Shown here: positions 1-6,487 of the stretch, piece after piece
Layout: every line of letters begins with the position of its first letter
How positions within the stretch are numbered: the first letter of the stretch is position 1
Assembly: GCA_002127415.1 (NCBI GenBank)
Contig: MWJR01000229.1
Location: 1-10,002, forward strand
Direction: 5' to 3'
DNA from: Calditrichaeota bacterium AABM5.125.24
Lineage (GTDB): Bacteria > Electryoneota > AABM5-125-24 > Hatepunaeales > Hatepunaeaceae
Length of the DNA: 10,002 nucleotides
The notes under the pieces: model-generated
What the model was told of the DNA's origin: nothing
The model's database searches: none
Seen by the model: only the letters and a program-made list of their open reading frames with translations
Position numbers and translations under genes: made by a program

Positions 1-1
1 G

Positions 2-865
2 GCTTATGAATACCGCTTATACTCATCGAATCGCGACTGGGATGGAGGCTCAGTCGAGGGCGCCGAACCCTATCAGGGGGAGCTGCCCGGGTCTTTACCG
101 GTCGGCATGCATCAGACCGCCTGGATTGACATGCCGCCCGGTCAGACCCGCGCCTGGTCCCTCTTCAGCCTCTCAGAATCAGAGATGCTATCAGAGGGAT
201 CAAACGTGTTGGTCATCGAGGCGCCGCCTCGTGACCGACCTGCATTAAAAAGCGCCCGGGCACGTTCCATCCACCTGGCCAGCTGGGCCTCGCTGCCGTG
301 GCTCGGGCTGGAGATCTCGGCCAGCATCGCCGATTCCGACGGTGTGGACTCAGTTTGGGTCCATCAGGACGATCAATATATCGGGGGTCTGTTGTCGATG
401 GGAGACGGACTTCACTGGATGAATCAGTTTCAGGAAACCAGGCTTCCCGGCGGTTTGCTGGGTGACCTGGTCGGACATCCATTTACCCTGTATCACCTGG
501 ACGGCGCCGGCTTTATAACATCCGGTGAGCCGTTTCGGCTTGCGAGGGTCATCTACGTTGAGCCGGAGGTCGATGCACCCTTTTCAGACACCCTCGACAC
601 CCGAAGCCCATACCTGATATGGGAGAGATACAACGCCGACTTCAACTTTACCTATACAGTCGAGGTAGTTCACGTGTCCGAGTCGTCGTTCAGGACCGTC
701 GTTTACCAGGATTCCTGCATCAGTCCTGATTCGACCGGCCATCAAGTTGCCATCCCACTGCCCGACCAGCCTGAACTGCTCTACTGGACGGTGTCGGTGG
801 TGGACGAATTCGGCGATATGATTCGCTCGCGCGAGGCGGTCTTCTGGGTATCGGGCGATGAGTGA
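2..865 (+). CDS. Envelope protein with Ig/Fn3-like domains (5'-truncated)
   Basis: The frame is open from base 2, so the true start lies left of the window; 287 residues and the stop are visible. No enzyme motif is recognisable. The last ~85 residues read as a fibronectin type III-like sandwich: a Pro-Tyr-Leu-Ile-Trp strand, then FTYTVEVV, and near the end LLYWTVSVVDEFGD followed by a closing strand. The middle (about residues 98-192) contains IADSDGVDSVWV, typical of Ig-like domains in secreted proteins of uncultured FCB bacteria, and the first ~75 residues look like another beta domain. Export is inferred from this composition, because any signal peptide would lie outside the window. The stop overlaps the next start by 8 bases, so translation is probably coupled to the sigma-54 activator. 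The family is not named with confidence; an envelope lipoprotein or surface adhesin-like protein are both possible. Confidence 0.7.
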   Translation, partial: AYEYRLYSSNRDWDGGSVEGAEPYQGELPGSLPVGMHQTAWIDMPPGQTRAWSLFSLSESEMLSEGSNVLVIEAPPRDRPALKSARARSIHLASWASLPWLGLEISASIADSDGVDSVWVHQDDQYIGGLLSMGDGLHWMNQFQETRLPGGLLGDLVGHPFTLYHLDGAGFITSGEPFRLARVIYVEPEVDAPFSDTLDTRSPYLIWERYNADFNFTYTVEVVHVSESSFRTVVYQDSCISPDSTGHQVAIPLPDQPELLYWTVSVVDEFGDMIRSREAVFWVSGDE

Positions 866-2330
866 TATACACGGGCTATCCCACAGCGGGCTTGAGCTGC
901 TGGTTGAAGCCGCCGGAGCCCTGCTTGAGGAGAATGACCTGGAGCGGCTGCTGCCGCGCCTGCTGGACAAGGCCTTCGAAGTCGGCGGAGCAGAACGGGG
1001 ATACATACTTCTCCGTGACGACCAGGGGGAGCTGAAACCGGCTCTCTCAAGAGGGATTGAACCGGGTTCGCTGCCGGAAGGCGATCCATCGCGATCCGTG
1101 GTCGATACGGCACTGAGAGAGCATCGTCCGGTTATCTCCAGAGACGCTTCCCGCGATCCACGCTTCGGCGGTTCCAGCTCGCTTATCATACGCGGCATCC
1201 GTTCGGCCTGCTGCATCCCTCTGGAGGCTCATGGCAGTCGGCTGGGTGCGCTTTATCTGGACACTACCGGCACCGGACGTCTGACCGAGGAAGAGCTGCC
1301 AATGCTGGAGGCGTTCGGCTCCCTGGCGGCGCTGGCGCTGGCGCGCAGCCTGGAACTCAGCGACACTCGCGAGGCGCTCAAGAGTGTGGTGGGTTCACCT
1401 AAGTTTCCGGGCATTATTGGAGACTCTGAGGCTATGCGCCGGATGTTCGACCGGATGGAACGGATCGCTGCGGCCGACCTGCCGGTGCTCATCTCCGGCG
1501 AGAGCGGCACCGGCAAGGAGCTTGTCGCCCGCGCACTACATCAGTCCGGGACGCGGAGTCACTGGCCGTTCAGAGCCATCTTCTGCGGCAATCTGACCGC
1601 CGAGCTCCTCGAGAGTGAGCTGTTCGGATATCGCAGGGGCGCATTCACCGGAGCGGTTGCCGACAAGCCAGGACTGCTCGACGTCGCCAATAAGGGGGTC
1701 CTGTTCCTGGACGAGATCGCCGATGTCCCGGCTTCCATCCAGGCCAAGCTGCTCCGCTTCCTGCAGGACGGGGAATACCAGCGACTGGGCGACCCTGAAC
1801 CACGCCGGGGCGATGTGAGGGTGATCTCTGCCACCAACCGGCAGCTCCCGGACGAAATCGCCGCCGGTCGCTTCCGCGAAGACCTCTACTACCGGCTGAA
1901 TGTCCTGACCATCGAGACCCCGCCCCTGCGCGAGTGCGAGGAGGACATCCCGCTTCTGGCGGCGGCCATACTGGCCCGCGTGGCTGCCAGAACCGGCCAG
2001 CCCCACAAACGGATATCACCTGCCGCGCTCAGGGCGCTGTCCGGATACCACTGGCCCGGCAACGTCCGCGAACTGGAGAATGTCCTGGCCCGCGCAGCCG
2101 TCCTGGCCATGGGTGAGGTAGTAGAGCCGGAGGATATCGACATACCTGTTAAGGGAGAAGAAATCCCCCAACCTGCGTCTGAGACTAAGCCCCTGCAGGA
2201 GGTCATAGAGGCTCATATATTGCGGGTGCTGAAGCTGACCGGCGGCAACCGCAGCGAGGCCGCCCGGATACTCGGCGTCAGCCGCCGCTATATACAGAAG
2301 ACCCTGGCCAAATGGCGCGGGGAGGAGTAG
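858..2330 (+). CDS. Sigma-54-dependent transcriptional activator (GAF-AAA+-Fis HTH)
   Basis: A bacterial enhancer-binding protein of 490 residues that should remodel sigma-54 RNA polymerase using ATP. An N-terminal GAF domain (about 10-165) replaces the usual receiver, and no phospho-acceptor Asp module is present. The AAA+ core is complete: Walker A GESGTGKE (214-221), the sigma-54 contact loop GAFTGA (261-266), Walker B VLFLDE (281-286), sensor I VISATNR (322-328), the arginine-finger stretch FREDLYYRLNV (339-349) and sensor II WPGNVREL (399-406). A Fis-type helix-turn-helix closes the protein (about 462-487, GGNRSEAARILGVSRR). All catalytic signatures are intact, so activity is expected. 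The ATG overlaps the upstream stop by 8 bases, and the kinase gene follows 45 bases downstream in the same frame. The signal may be a GAF ligand or, by inference, phosphorylation by the neighbouring kinase. Target promoters are unknown. Confidence 0.95.
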   Translation: MSDIHGLSHSGLELLVEAAGALLEENDLERLLPRLLDKAFEVGGAERGYILLRDDQGELKPALSRGIEPGSLPEGDPSRSVVDTALREHRPVISRDASRDPRFGGSSSLIIRGIRSACCIPLEAHGSRLGALYLDTTGTGRLTEEELPMLEAFGSLAALALARSLELSDTREALKSVVGSPKFPGIIGDSEAMRRMFDRMERIAAADLPVLISGESGTGKELVARALHQSGTRSHWPFRAIFCGNLTAELLESELFGYRRGAFTGAVADKPGLLDVANKGVLFLDEIADVPASIQAKLLRFLQDGEYQRLGDPEPRRGDVRVISATNRQLPDEIAAGRFREDLYYRLNVLTIETPPLRECEEDIPLLAAAILARVAARTGQPHKRISPAALRALSGYHWPGNVRELENVLARAAVLAMGEVVEPEDIDIPVKGEEIPQPASETKPLQEVIEAHILRVLKLTGGNRSEAARILGVSRRYIQKTLAKWRGEE

Positions 2331-2375
2331 AGTAGTGTCATTGCGACAGGTTGCCGATACAACAATGTAAGAATC

Positions 2376-3902
2376 TTGTCACTCGAGGACCGATTCGATA
2401 TACAGCCGCCGATCCACGTCGGACAGGTGGCGACCGCTTACCCGGCAGTGCAGAAGGGGCTCGACCGCAAGGTGCTGCTCAAGGTGATCCACCCGCAGTG
2501 GACCGGTGACAGTGAGCTGGTCGAGCGGTTCAGCCGGGAGGGGAAGGCGATGGCCAGGATCGATCATCCCAACGTGGTCCAGGTCTATGAGTGCGGCGAA
2601 GAGGACGGGGTTCCCTACCTGGCGCTCGAATGGGTTGAGGGCGGCACCCTGTCTGACCGGATGGCTGAGGGCCCTCTACCGCCGCAGGAGGTCAGACAGA
2701 TCGCGGCCGAAATCCTGGCCGGGCTGGGGGCAGTCCACGCCCAGGGGCTGATTCACCGCGACCTGAAGCCCGACAATATCCTGGTGGGCGGAGATGGAAG
2801 GATATGTCTGGCCGACTTCTCACTGGTAGGTTTCACCCGGCTCAAGGGGTTGACCGGTCACCAGTCCATTGTGGGGTCACCGGCCTACCTGGCGCCGGAG
2901 CTGACGCGAGGCGAGCAGGCCACCAGGCTGAGCGACCTGTATGGATCGGGCGTCATCCTGCTCGAAGCCCTGACAGGATCCAACCCATTCGCCGCCGACG
3001 ACCCGCTGGTCAGCCTCGACCTGGTGCGGCAGGTCAATCCACCCCGGTTGAGCGGCCACCAGCGCATAGACCCCGGGCTGGCCCGGCTGGTGGACGGTCT
3101 CCTCGAACGCAACCCAGACCGTCGGCCTCCGAGCGCTGAAGCCGCACTGGAACTGCTTACAGGTGAGGCTGCCAAACCCCCTCCGAGCCCGCGTCGGAGT
3201 GATGCAGTCCGCTGGGCCGCAGTCATCGTCGCTGCCGCGGTGGCACTGACGCTGCTTCTGACCTCGGGCGGTGTAGTTCGTCAGGAGTCATATCGCCCGG
3301 CACGGATCGACATCCCGGTCGGTCCTCTGCCAAGTATGACTGTGAAGATACCAGAAGGGATCGGCACGCCGGATTCGGAACAGAAGCACACGACGGCTAC
3401 TCTACCGTCTGTTCAGCCGATAAAGATCCAGGAATCAGCTCCTTATATCAAGAACCTCGTTAGAGGTCAGGTGACGATCATCGCACGTCCCTGGGCTGCG
3501 GTTGAGATCGACGGCCGGGGCGTGGGTGTTACCCCCCTGGGAACGGTTGAATTGGCAGCAGGCCGACACAAGGTGGTGTTCCGCCACGATAAGTTCCCCC
3601 CGGTCAGGCGGGTGATAGAGGTCGCCGCCGGTTGTGAGGACACGCTGGCAGTTGACCTTAGGGAGGGCGCCGCTCAGGCCCAGGTGGCGGCGGTTCCCTG
3701 GGGCTATCTGTGGGTTGACGGGGACTCAATCGGCCTGCTCCCTCGACCGGAACCGCTCTGGCTGACGCCCGGTGAACATTCGCTTGAGGTCACCCATCCA
3801 GAGTTGGGCAGATGGGCGGGTAAGATGGCGTTCAGGGCCGGGGCGCGCATCATCCTCCGCGTCGATATGACCAGCGGCACGATGGTTGCTGTTGAAGAAT
3901 GA
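2376..3902 (+). CDS. Transmembrane Ser/Thr protein kinase with two PEGA domains
   Basis: A Hanks-type kinase of 508 residues. The cytoplasmic kinase domain (about 4-262) has the ATP lysine K36 (VLLKVI), helix-C Glu E55, the catalytic loop HRDLKPDN (127-134), the APE motif (173-175) and D187. Two elements are degenerate: the glycine loop reads IHVGQVATAY (13-22), keeping only one of three glycines, and DFG is DFS (147-149). The metal-binding Asp and catalytic Asp remain, so activity is plausible but not assured. A hydrophobic segment (about 280-296) is a single membrane span. Outside lie two PEGA domains (about 364-420, with VEIDGRGVGVTPL, and 434-497, with LWVDGDSIG), beta modules thought to bind surface or wall polymers. 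The TTG start is chosen because the kinase fold begins within a few residues and the first in-frame ATG lies well inside the domain; no clear Shine-Dalgarno precedes it. It lies between the activator and the kelch gene. Confidence 0.93.
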   Translation: MSLEDRFDIQPPIHVGQVATAYPAVQKGLDRKVLLKVIHPQWTGDSELVERFSREGKAMARIDHPNVVQVYECGEEDGVPYLALEWVEGGTLSDRMAEGPLPPQEVRQIAAEILAGLGAVHAQGLIHRDLKPDNILVGGDGRICLADFSLVGFTRLKGLTGHQSIVGSPAYLAPELTRGEQATRLSDLYGSGVILLEALTGSNPFAADDPLVSLDLVRQVNPPRLSGHQRIDPGLARLVDGLLERNPDRRPPSAEAALELLTGEAAKPPPSPRRSDAVRWAAVIVAAAVALTLLLTSGGVVRQESYRPARIDIPVGPLPSMTVKIPEGIGTPDSEQKHTTATLPSVQPIKIQESAPYIKNLVRGQVTIIARPWAAVEIDGRGVGVTPLGTVELAAGRHKVVFRHDKFPPVRRVIEVAAGCEDTLAVDLREGAAQAQVAAVPWGYLWVDGDSIGLLPRPEPLWLTPGEHSLEVTHPELGRWAGKMAFRAGARIILRVDMTSGTMVAVEE

Positions 3903-3927
3903 TAGACAAGTCCGACGAATTAAAACA

Positions 3928-5136
3928 ATGTTTAACAGACTGAAAACAGCCTTCCTCGCTCTGCTCCTGCTGCCTCTGGTGGCTGTGGGACAGGAGCTGG
4001 TCTGGGAAGATGTGGCACAGCTGCTGATGCCTCGCCGGGGGCACGCTGCGGCAGTGGGCGGGGGCAGGATCTACGTCTTCGGAGGCATAACCCGCGGTCT
4101 CCGGGCGATGACTTCGTCGGTGGAGGTTTACGAGCCGGAAGCGAACCGATGGCGAGAGGTTGAATCACTGCCGGAACCACTTTATAAAGCAGCGGCAGTG
4201 ACTGCGGGGGGATATATATATATATTCGGTGGTATAACCGACAGCGGTAAGGTCTCAGACCGCGTCTATGGCTACGACATCAGGCAGAACCGGGTCAGCA
4301 GGGTCGCTCAGATGCCGGAACCACGGTCGGGAATGGCGGCAGTGACTGTCGGCAGACTCATCCTGCTTATGGGTGGGAATGATGAAGCAGGTAATGCGCT
4401 GAGTGACGGATATTGGTGCATCCCGGATAGCGCCCGTTGGGACGAAGCTCAACCATTTACCGGTCCGAGAACGGGCTTTGGGATGGCGGCCTGGAGGGGT
4501 TCGGTCTGGGCGGTCGGCGGGATATTTATCAGCCCTATCGGCAGATTGGAGGCGCTCATCGAAGGAAGATGGGTTGAACGCAGGCCGATGCGAACCTCCG
4601 CCGGTTCATTGGGGGCAGCCTTCTTGGGTGATACCCTGGTCGTGGCCGGCGGAGCGACTCACCGCAGCCTCATCCAGGAAAGCGTCTCAGGTTACCTGCC
4701 CGGTGATGATGAGTGGATTGAGCTTCCTGATATGAACCATGCCCGTTCCGACTTCACTCTGGTCAGTCTTGACGGTCTGATTTATGCCATAGGCGGTTTG
4801 GCTGAACGGCAGCAGGGGGGCAGGATCCACCGTTCGGTCGAGATGCTCCGCTATCGACCCGTTCATGTTCAGCCGTCACTGAATACCCCGGTCACCGATT
4901 GTTTACATCCCGCCTGGCCAAATCCGACCAACGGCCCGGTCAATTTTATGCTTCCTATGAGCCCTGCCAGGGTGCGGATCATCAACTCCCGTGGTCAGAC
5001 ACTATCTGATATCGTAGTCTCAGGCGGTTCCTGGAGCTGGAACAGCACCCCCTACCCGGCCGGTTCTTACCTGTATGTAGTCACCTCCCCGTCCGGGAAG
5101 ATTACCTTCAGCGGGCTGATCACGGTCGTCAAATGA
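3928..5136 (+). CDS. Secreted six-blade kelch propeller with T9SS-type C-terminal domain
   Basis: A 402-residue exported protein. The ATG at 3928 is preferred because it gives a clean signal peptide (MFNRLKTAFLALLLLPLVAVG, cleavage likely near residue 21); a TTG at 3886 in the same frame would bury it. Six kelch repeats are marked by Gly-Gly doublets after a beta strand at residues 52, 101, 149, 197, 241 and 289, about 48 residues apart, which should close a six-blade propeller. Residues 328-402 start with AWPNPTNGPVNF and end with strands around YPAGSYLYVV and FSGLITVVK. That matches the T9SS type A sorting/anchoring domain of FCB bacteria, so delivery to the cell surface is inferred. The binding partner is unknown. 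No Shine-Dalgarno is evident in the 25-base gap after the kinase, and the stop overlaps the next ATG by 4 bases. Confidence 0.9.
   Translation: MFNRLKTAFLALLLLPLVAVGQELVWEDVAQLLMPRRGHAAAVGGGRIYVFGGITRGLRAMTSSVEVYEPEANRWREVESLPEPLYKAAAVTAGGYIYIFGGITDSGKVSDRVYGYDIRQNRVSRVAQMPEPRSGMAAVTVGRLILLMGGNDEAGNALSDGYWCIPDSARWDEAQPFTGPRTGFGMAAWRGSVWAVGGIFISPIGRLEALIEGRWVERRPMRTSAGSLGAAFLGDTLVVAGGATHRSLIQESVSGYLPGDDEWIELPDMNHARSDFTLVSLDGLIYAIGGLAERQQGGRIHRSVEMLRYRPVHVQPSLNTPVTDCLHPAWPNPTNGPVNFMLPMSPARVRIINSRGQTLSDIVVSGGSWSWNSTPYPAGSYLYVVTSPSGKITFSGLITVVK
4212..4225 (+). repeat. (AT)7 dinucleotide run inside the kelch gene
   Basis: Seven AT units follow a run of six G (4206-4211) in otherwise GC-rich coding sequence. 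They encode the Tyr-Ile-Tyr-Ile strand of the second kelch blade. Gain or loss of one unit would shift the reading frame. Confidence 0.9.
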
Positions 5137-5948
5137 TCCTTCAGGCGGCCCTTCTGACCATCCTTGCAGCCACTTCAGGAGCCCTGAGCGACCCGGCCGA
5201 CCAGGCCTGGGAAGCCTACCTGGCCGGGAATTTCAGCCGCGTCGAGCGACTGGTGAAGGATGGGGCGGCCGATAGGACATTAAATGATGCCTCGCTGGCC
5301 AGGCTGAACCTCGCGCTGGGTTGCAGTTATGCTATGCTCAGCCGGGATCAGGACGCCCAAGACGCCTTCGAAACCGCACTGACATTAGACCCATCTATCG
5401 ACCTCTCCCCGGTTGACATCCCCCCCCCGGTCTGGCGTCTCTTTGAGCCTGTGCGGGCCAGGATGCCGAAGCCTGAAGCCACCGGAATCTCGCTCCACAC
5501 CGATGAAATATCCATACGTAAAGGCGAATTGAGTCCAAGCTCGCCTCCAGACATCGGCTCGAAGGGAGCAACCCGCCTCCTACAGCCACCCGACACAGTT
5601 CGATTATTTATGCCAGTCATCAGGAGCCCGTCAGCGTCCGTGAAATCACTGATATACCCCGGCTGGGGACATCTGACCGAGGGGAGAGACCGGGGAAAGC
5701 TGTTCGCCGGGATTGAGGCCGTATGCCTGGCCGGCTGGATCCTGTCCGCAATCGCCGCTGACCGGGCTCGAAACGACTATCTCCAGACCCGCGACCCGGA
5801 CCTGATATCCGAGCGCTACGACCGATATGACCAATATTACCGCCTGGCCTGGGGCTTCGGCATTGCAGCCCTGGCCACTTACATCACCGCCCAGCTCGAC
5901 TTCTTCACCGTTCCTCCTCCAGTGGATACGAACATCCGAACCGATTAG
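5133..5948 (+). CDS. Exported TPR-like protein with DUF5683-like membrane domain
   Basis: A 271-residue protein whose ATG overlaps the kelch stop (ATGA), so the two are probably translated together. Residues 1-18 form a signal peptide or signal anchor. Residues about 22-90 resemble a tetratricopeptide-like helical pair (AWEAYLAGNFSRVERLV, then a second helix with LNLALGCSYAML and AFETALTLDP). A Pro/Ser-rich linker (about 91-165) leads to SLIYPGWGHLTEGRDRGKLF (172-191), the hallmark of DUF5683-like domains in FCB bacteria. Two hydrophobic segments follow (about 190-208 and 238-256), separated by a charged Tyr/Asp/Arg stretch. Together this suggests an envelope protein with a periplasmic helical module and a C-terminal membrane hairpin. 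The biochemical function of such proteins is not established. The gene ends the left operon. Confidence 0.82.
   Translation: MILQAALLTILAATSGALSDPADQAWEAYLAGNFSRVERLVKDGAADRTLNDASLARLNLALGCSYAMLSRDQDAQDAFETALTLDPSIDLSPVDIPPPVWRLFEPVRARMPKPEATGISLHTDEISIRKGELSPSSPPDIGSKGATRLLQPPDTVRLFMPVIRSPSASVKSLIYPGWGHLTEGRDRGKLFAGIEAVCLAGWILSAIAADRARNDYLQTRDPDLISERYDRYDQYYRLAWGFGIAALATYITAQLDFFTVPPPVDTNIRTD
5420..5428 (+). repeat. C9 homopolymer inside the DUF5683-like gene
   Basis: Nine consecutive C encode Ile-Pro-Pro-Pro in the linker of the DUF5683-like protein. The reading frame stays open across it here. Such a tract is prone to slippage and to length errors in sequencing. Confidence 0.9.
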
Positions 5949-6002
5949 TTATAGTGTGTTGTCACCTCGAAACTTCGGGGTAACAACACTGTCACCGATT
6001 AG
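5940..6002. repeat. 9-base direct repeats flanking a hairpin insert
   Basis: ACCGATTAG occurs at 5940-5948, where it forms the last two codons and stop of the preceding gene, and again at 5994-6002. The 45 bases between are almost entirely one hairpin (5956-5989). The arrangement looks like a target-site duplication around a small palindromic element, though two copies of a 9-mer could also arise by chance or local duplication. Confidence 0.55.
5956..5989. terminator. Strong hairpin after the left operon, possible terminator
   Basis: Two 16-base arms, GTGTTGTCACCTCGAA and TTCGGGGTAACAACAC, pair around a tiny loop with one C/A mismatch and one T/G wobble. It begins 8 bases after the stop. No T-run follows, so it is not a classical intrinsic terminator; transcript-end protection or a mobile palindrome are alternatives. 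Confidence 0.45.
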
Positions 6003-6020
6003 ACGCACACAATGCTTTAA

Positions 6021-6073
6021 GTAGCTCGGACACTCATGTCCGAGCATAACCGGACAAGAGTGTCCGGTCTACC
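6021..6073. repeat. Bipartite palindromic (REP-like) element, copy A
   Basis: Outer arms GTAG (6021-6024) and CTAC (6069-6072) enclose two perfect hairpins. The first is CTCGGACA/TGTCCGAG with loop CTCA (6025-6044); the second is CCGGACA/TGTCCGG with loop AGAG (6050-6067). CATAA joins most of the gap between them. Copy B at 6185-6238 keeps the architecture with different stem bases. Confidence 0.8.
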
Positions 6074-6086
6074 ACAGGAGACCGCT

Positions 6087-6129
6087 TCTGCGAACAGGAG
6101 GCGCATCCCCTGTGAATGACGTTCGCAGA
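6087..6129. repeat. Hairpin with conserved loop motif CTGTGAATGACG, copy 1
   Basis: Arms TCTGCGAAC (6087-6095) and GTTCGCAGA (6121-6129) pair perfectly over 9 bases around a 25-base loop. The 3' end of the loop plus the first arm base reads CTGTGAATGACG (6110-6121), identical to 8123-8134 in the clpC leader, where it sits in the same place relative to another stem. Confidence 0.65.
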
Positions 6130-6146
6130 CCGTCCCTCAGCCGGTT

Positions 6147-6173
6147 TATCCCGGATTCGATGAATCCGGGATA
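6147..6173. repeat. Perfect 12-bp hairpin with 3-base loop
   Basis: TATCCCGGATTC and GAATCCGGGATA pair without mismatch around GAT. A weakly T-rich stretch (CTTTAATT) follows, so weak rho-independent termination is possible, but a dispersed palindromic repeat is equally likely. Confidence 0.75.
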
Positions 6174-6184
6174 CTTTAATTCCT

Positions 6185-6238
6185 GGTAGGTGCGGCACTC
6201 TTGCCGCGCATTTGCCCGACAGGAGTGTCGGGCCTACC
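6185..6238. repeat. Bipartite palindromic (REP-like) element, copy B
   Basis: Outer arms GGTAGG (6185-6190) and CCTACC (6233-6238) enclose two hairpins: GCGGCA/TGCCGC with loop CTCT (6192-6207) and CCCGACA/TGTCGGG with loop GGAG (6215-6232). The linker contains CATTT where copy A has CATAA. Stem sequences differ from copy A, but pairing is kept and loops are nearly the same. Confidence 0.8.
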
Positions 6239-6269
6239 GAACTGCTGGTCCAGCCACTCGACGCACAAT

Positions 6270-6312
6270 CTGGGGTGAGCCGGCCCCCCAGTCAACCGAT
6301 GGCTTGCATCGG
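6270..6312. repeat. Two small adjacent hairpins
   Basis: CTGGGG (6270-6275) pairs with CCCCAG (6286-6291), and CCGATG (6296-6301) pairs perfectly with CATCGG (6307-6312) around GCTTG. The first arms could alternatively pair with the same hexamers of the hairpin at 6363-6402. No function is evident. Confidence 0.5.
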
Positions 6313-6362
6313 ACGTCGAACATAGGTAACTTAAAACGTTAAACCGGAGGCAAAGCGCACGC

Positions 6363-6402
6363 CCCCAGCTTTTCCTGACTTTCGTCAGGACAGGCACTGG
6401 GG
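6363..6402. repeat. Two-tier hairpin
   Basis: An inner perfect stem TCCTGAC/GTCAGGA with loop TTTC (6373-6390) lies inside an outer stem CCCCAG/CTGGGG (6363-6368 with 6397-6402). It is about 85 bases upstream of the fmdB-like start, so it might lie in that gene's leader if transcription begins upstream. Confidence 0.6.
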
Positions 6403-6439
6403 CAGGCTCTCGCGCGCTTGTCCAAACAATCACTTACTT

Positions 6440-6459
6440 GGCGGACGATGGCGTCCGCC
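6440..6459. repeat. Perfect 8-bp hairpin upstream of the fmdB-like gene
   Basis: GGCGGACG and CGTCCGCC pair without mismatch around ATGG. It ends 14 bases before the ribosome binding site and could influence translation initiation if transcribed, or be another dispersed palindrome. Confidence 0.65.
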
Positions 6460-6473
6460 TTGCCGGATTCAAC

Positions 6474-6479
6474 AAGGAG
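6474..6479 (+). promoter_or_regulatory. Ribosome binding site of the fmdB-like gene
   Basis: AAGGAG sits 8 bases before GTG at 6488. It is one of only two clear Shine-Dalgarno sites in the window and supports the non-ATG start. Confidence 0.8.
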
Positions 6480-6487
6480 ATTAGACA

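Larger units (their letters stand above)
5949..6487. other. Gene-free spacer packed with palindromes
   Basis: This stretch of about 540 bases holds no reading frame with recognisable protein character. It contains at least nine separate hairpins, several in repeat families, listed individually. The run of AT-richer bases around 6320-6345 could hold a promoter for the fmdB-like gene, but no convincing pair of boxes was found. The last 14 bases contain the ribosome binding site of that gene. Confidence 0.85.

Noticed and set aside
584..1216. Long minus-strand reading frame (210 residues) opposite the first gene and the activator
   Set aside because: Ser/Arg-rich shadow translation of well-supported genes on the + strand, a usual effect of GC-rich coding sequence.
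3241..3255. TGGCAC-N5-CTGC resembling a -24/-12 sigma-54 promoter inside the kinase gene
   Set aside because: It lies in Leu/Ala-rich codons of the membrane segment, about 670 bases before the next start, and the -12 element is imperfect; coincidence is more likely.
3886..3927. TTG at 3886 as the start of the kelch gene
   Set aside because: It would place 14 charged residues before an otherwise ideal signal peptide and overlap the kinase end; ATG at 3928 fits better.
6021..6238. Repeats as a CRISPR array
   Set aside because: Only two copies, about 110 bases apart, with non-identical stems and no regular spacers or cas genes.
6304..6332. TTGCAT-N17-TAACTT as a promoter for the fmdB-like gene
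   Set aside because: The -10 box matches consensus at only three of six bases and the -35 box is part of a hairpin arm.
6176..6433. 85-residue minus-strand reading frame across the spacer
   Set aside because: It runs through hairpin repeats, has no protein-family character and no ribosome binding site.
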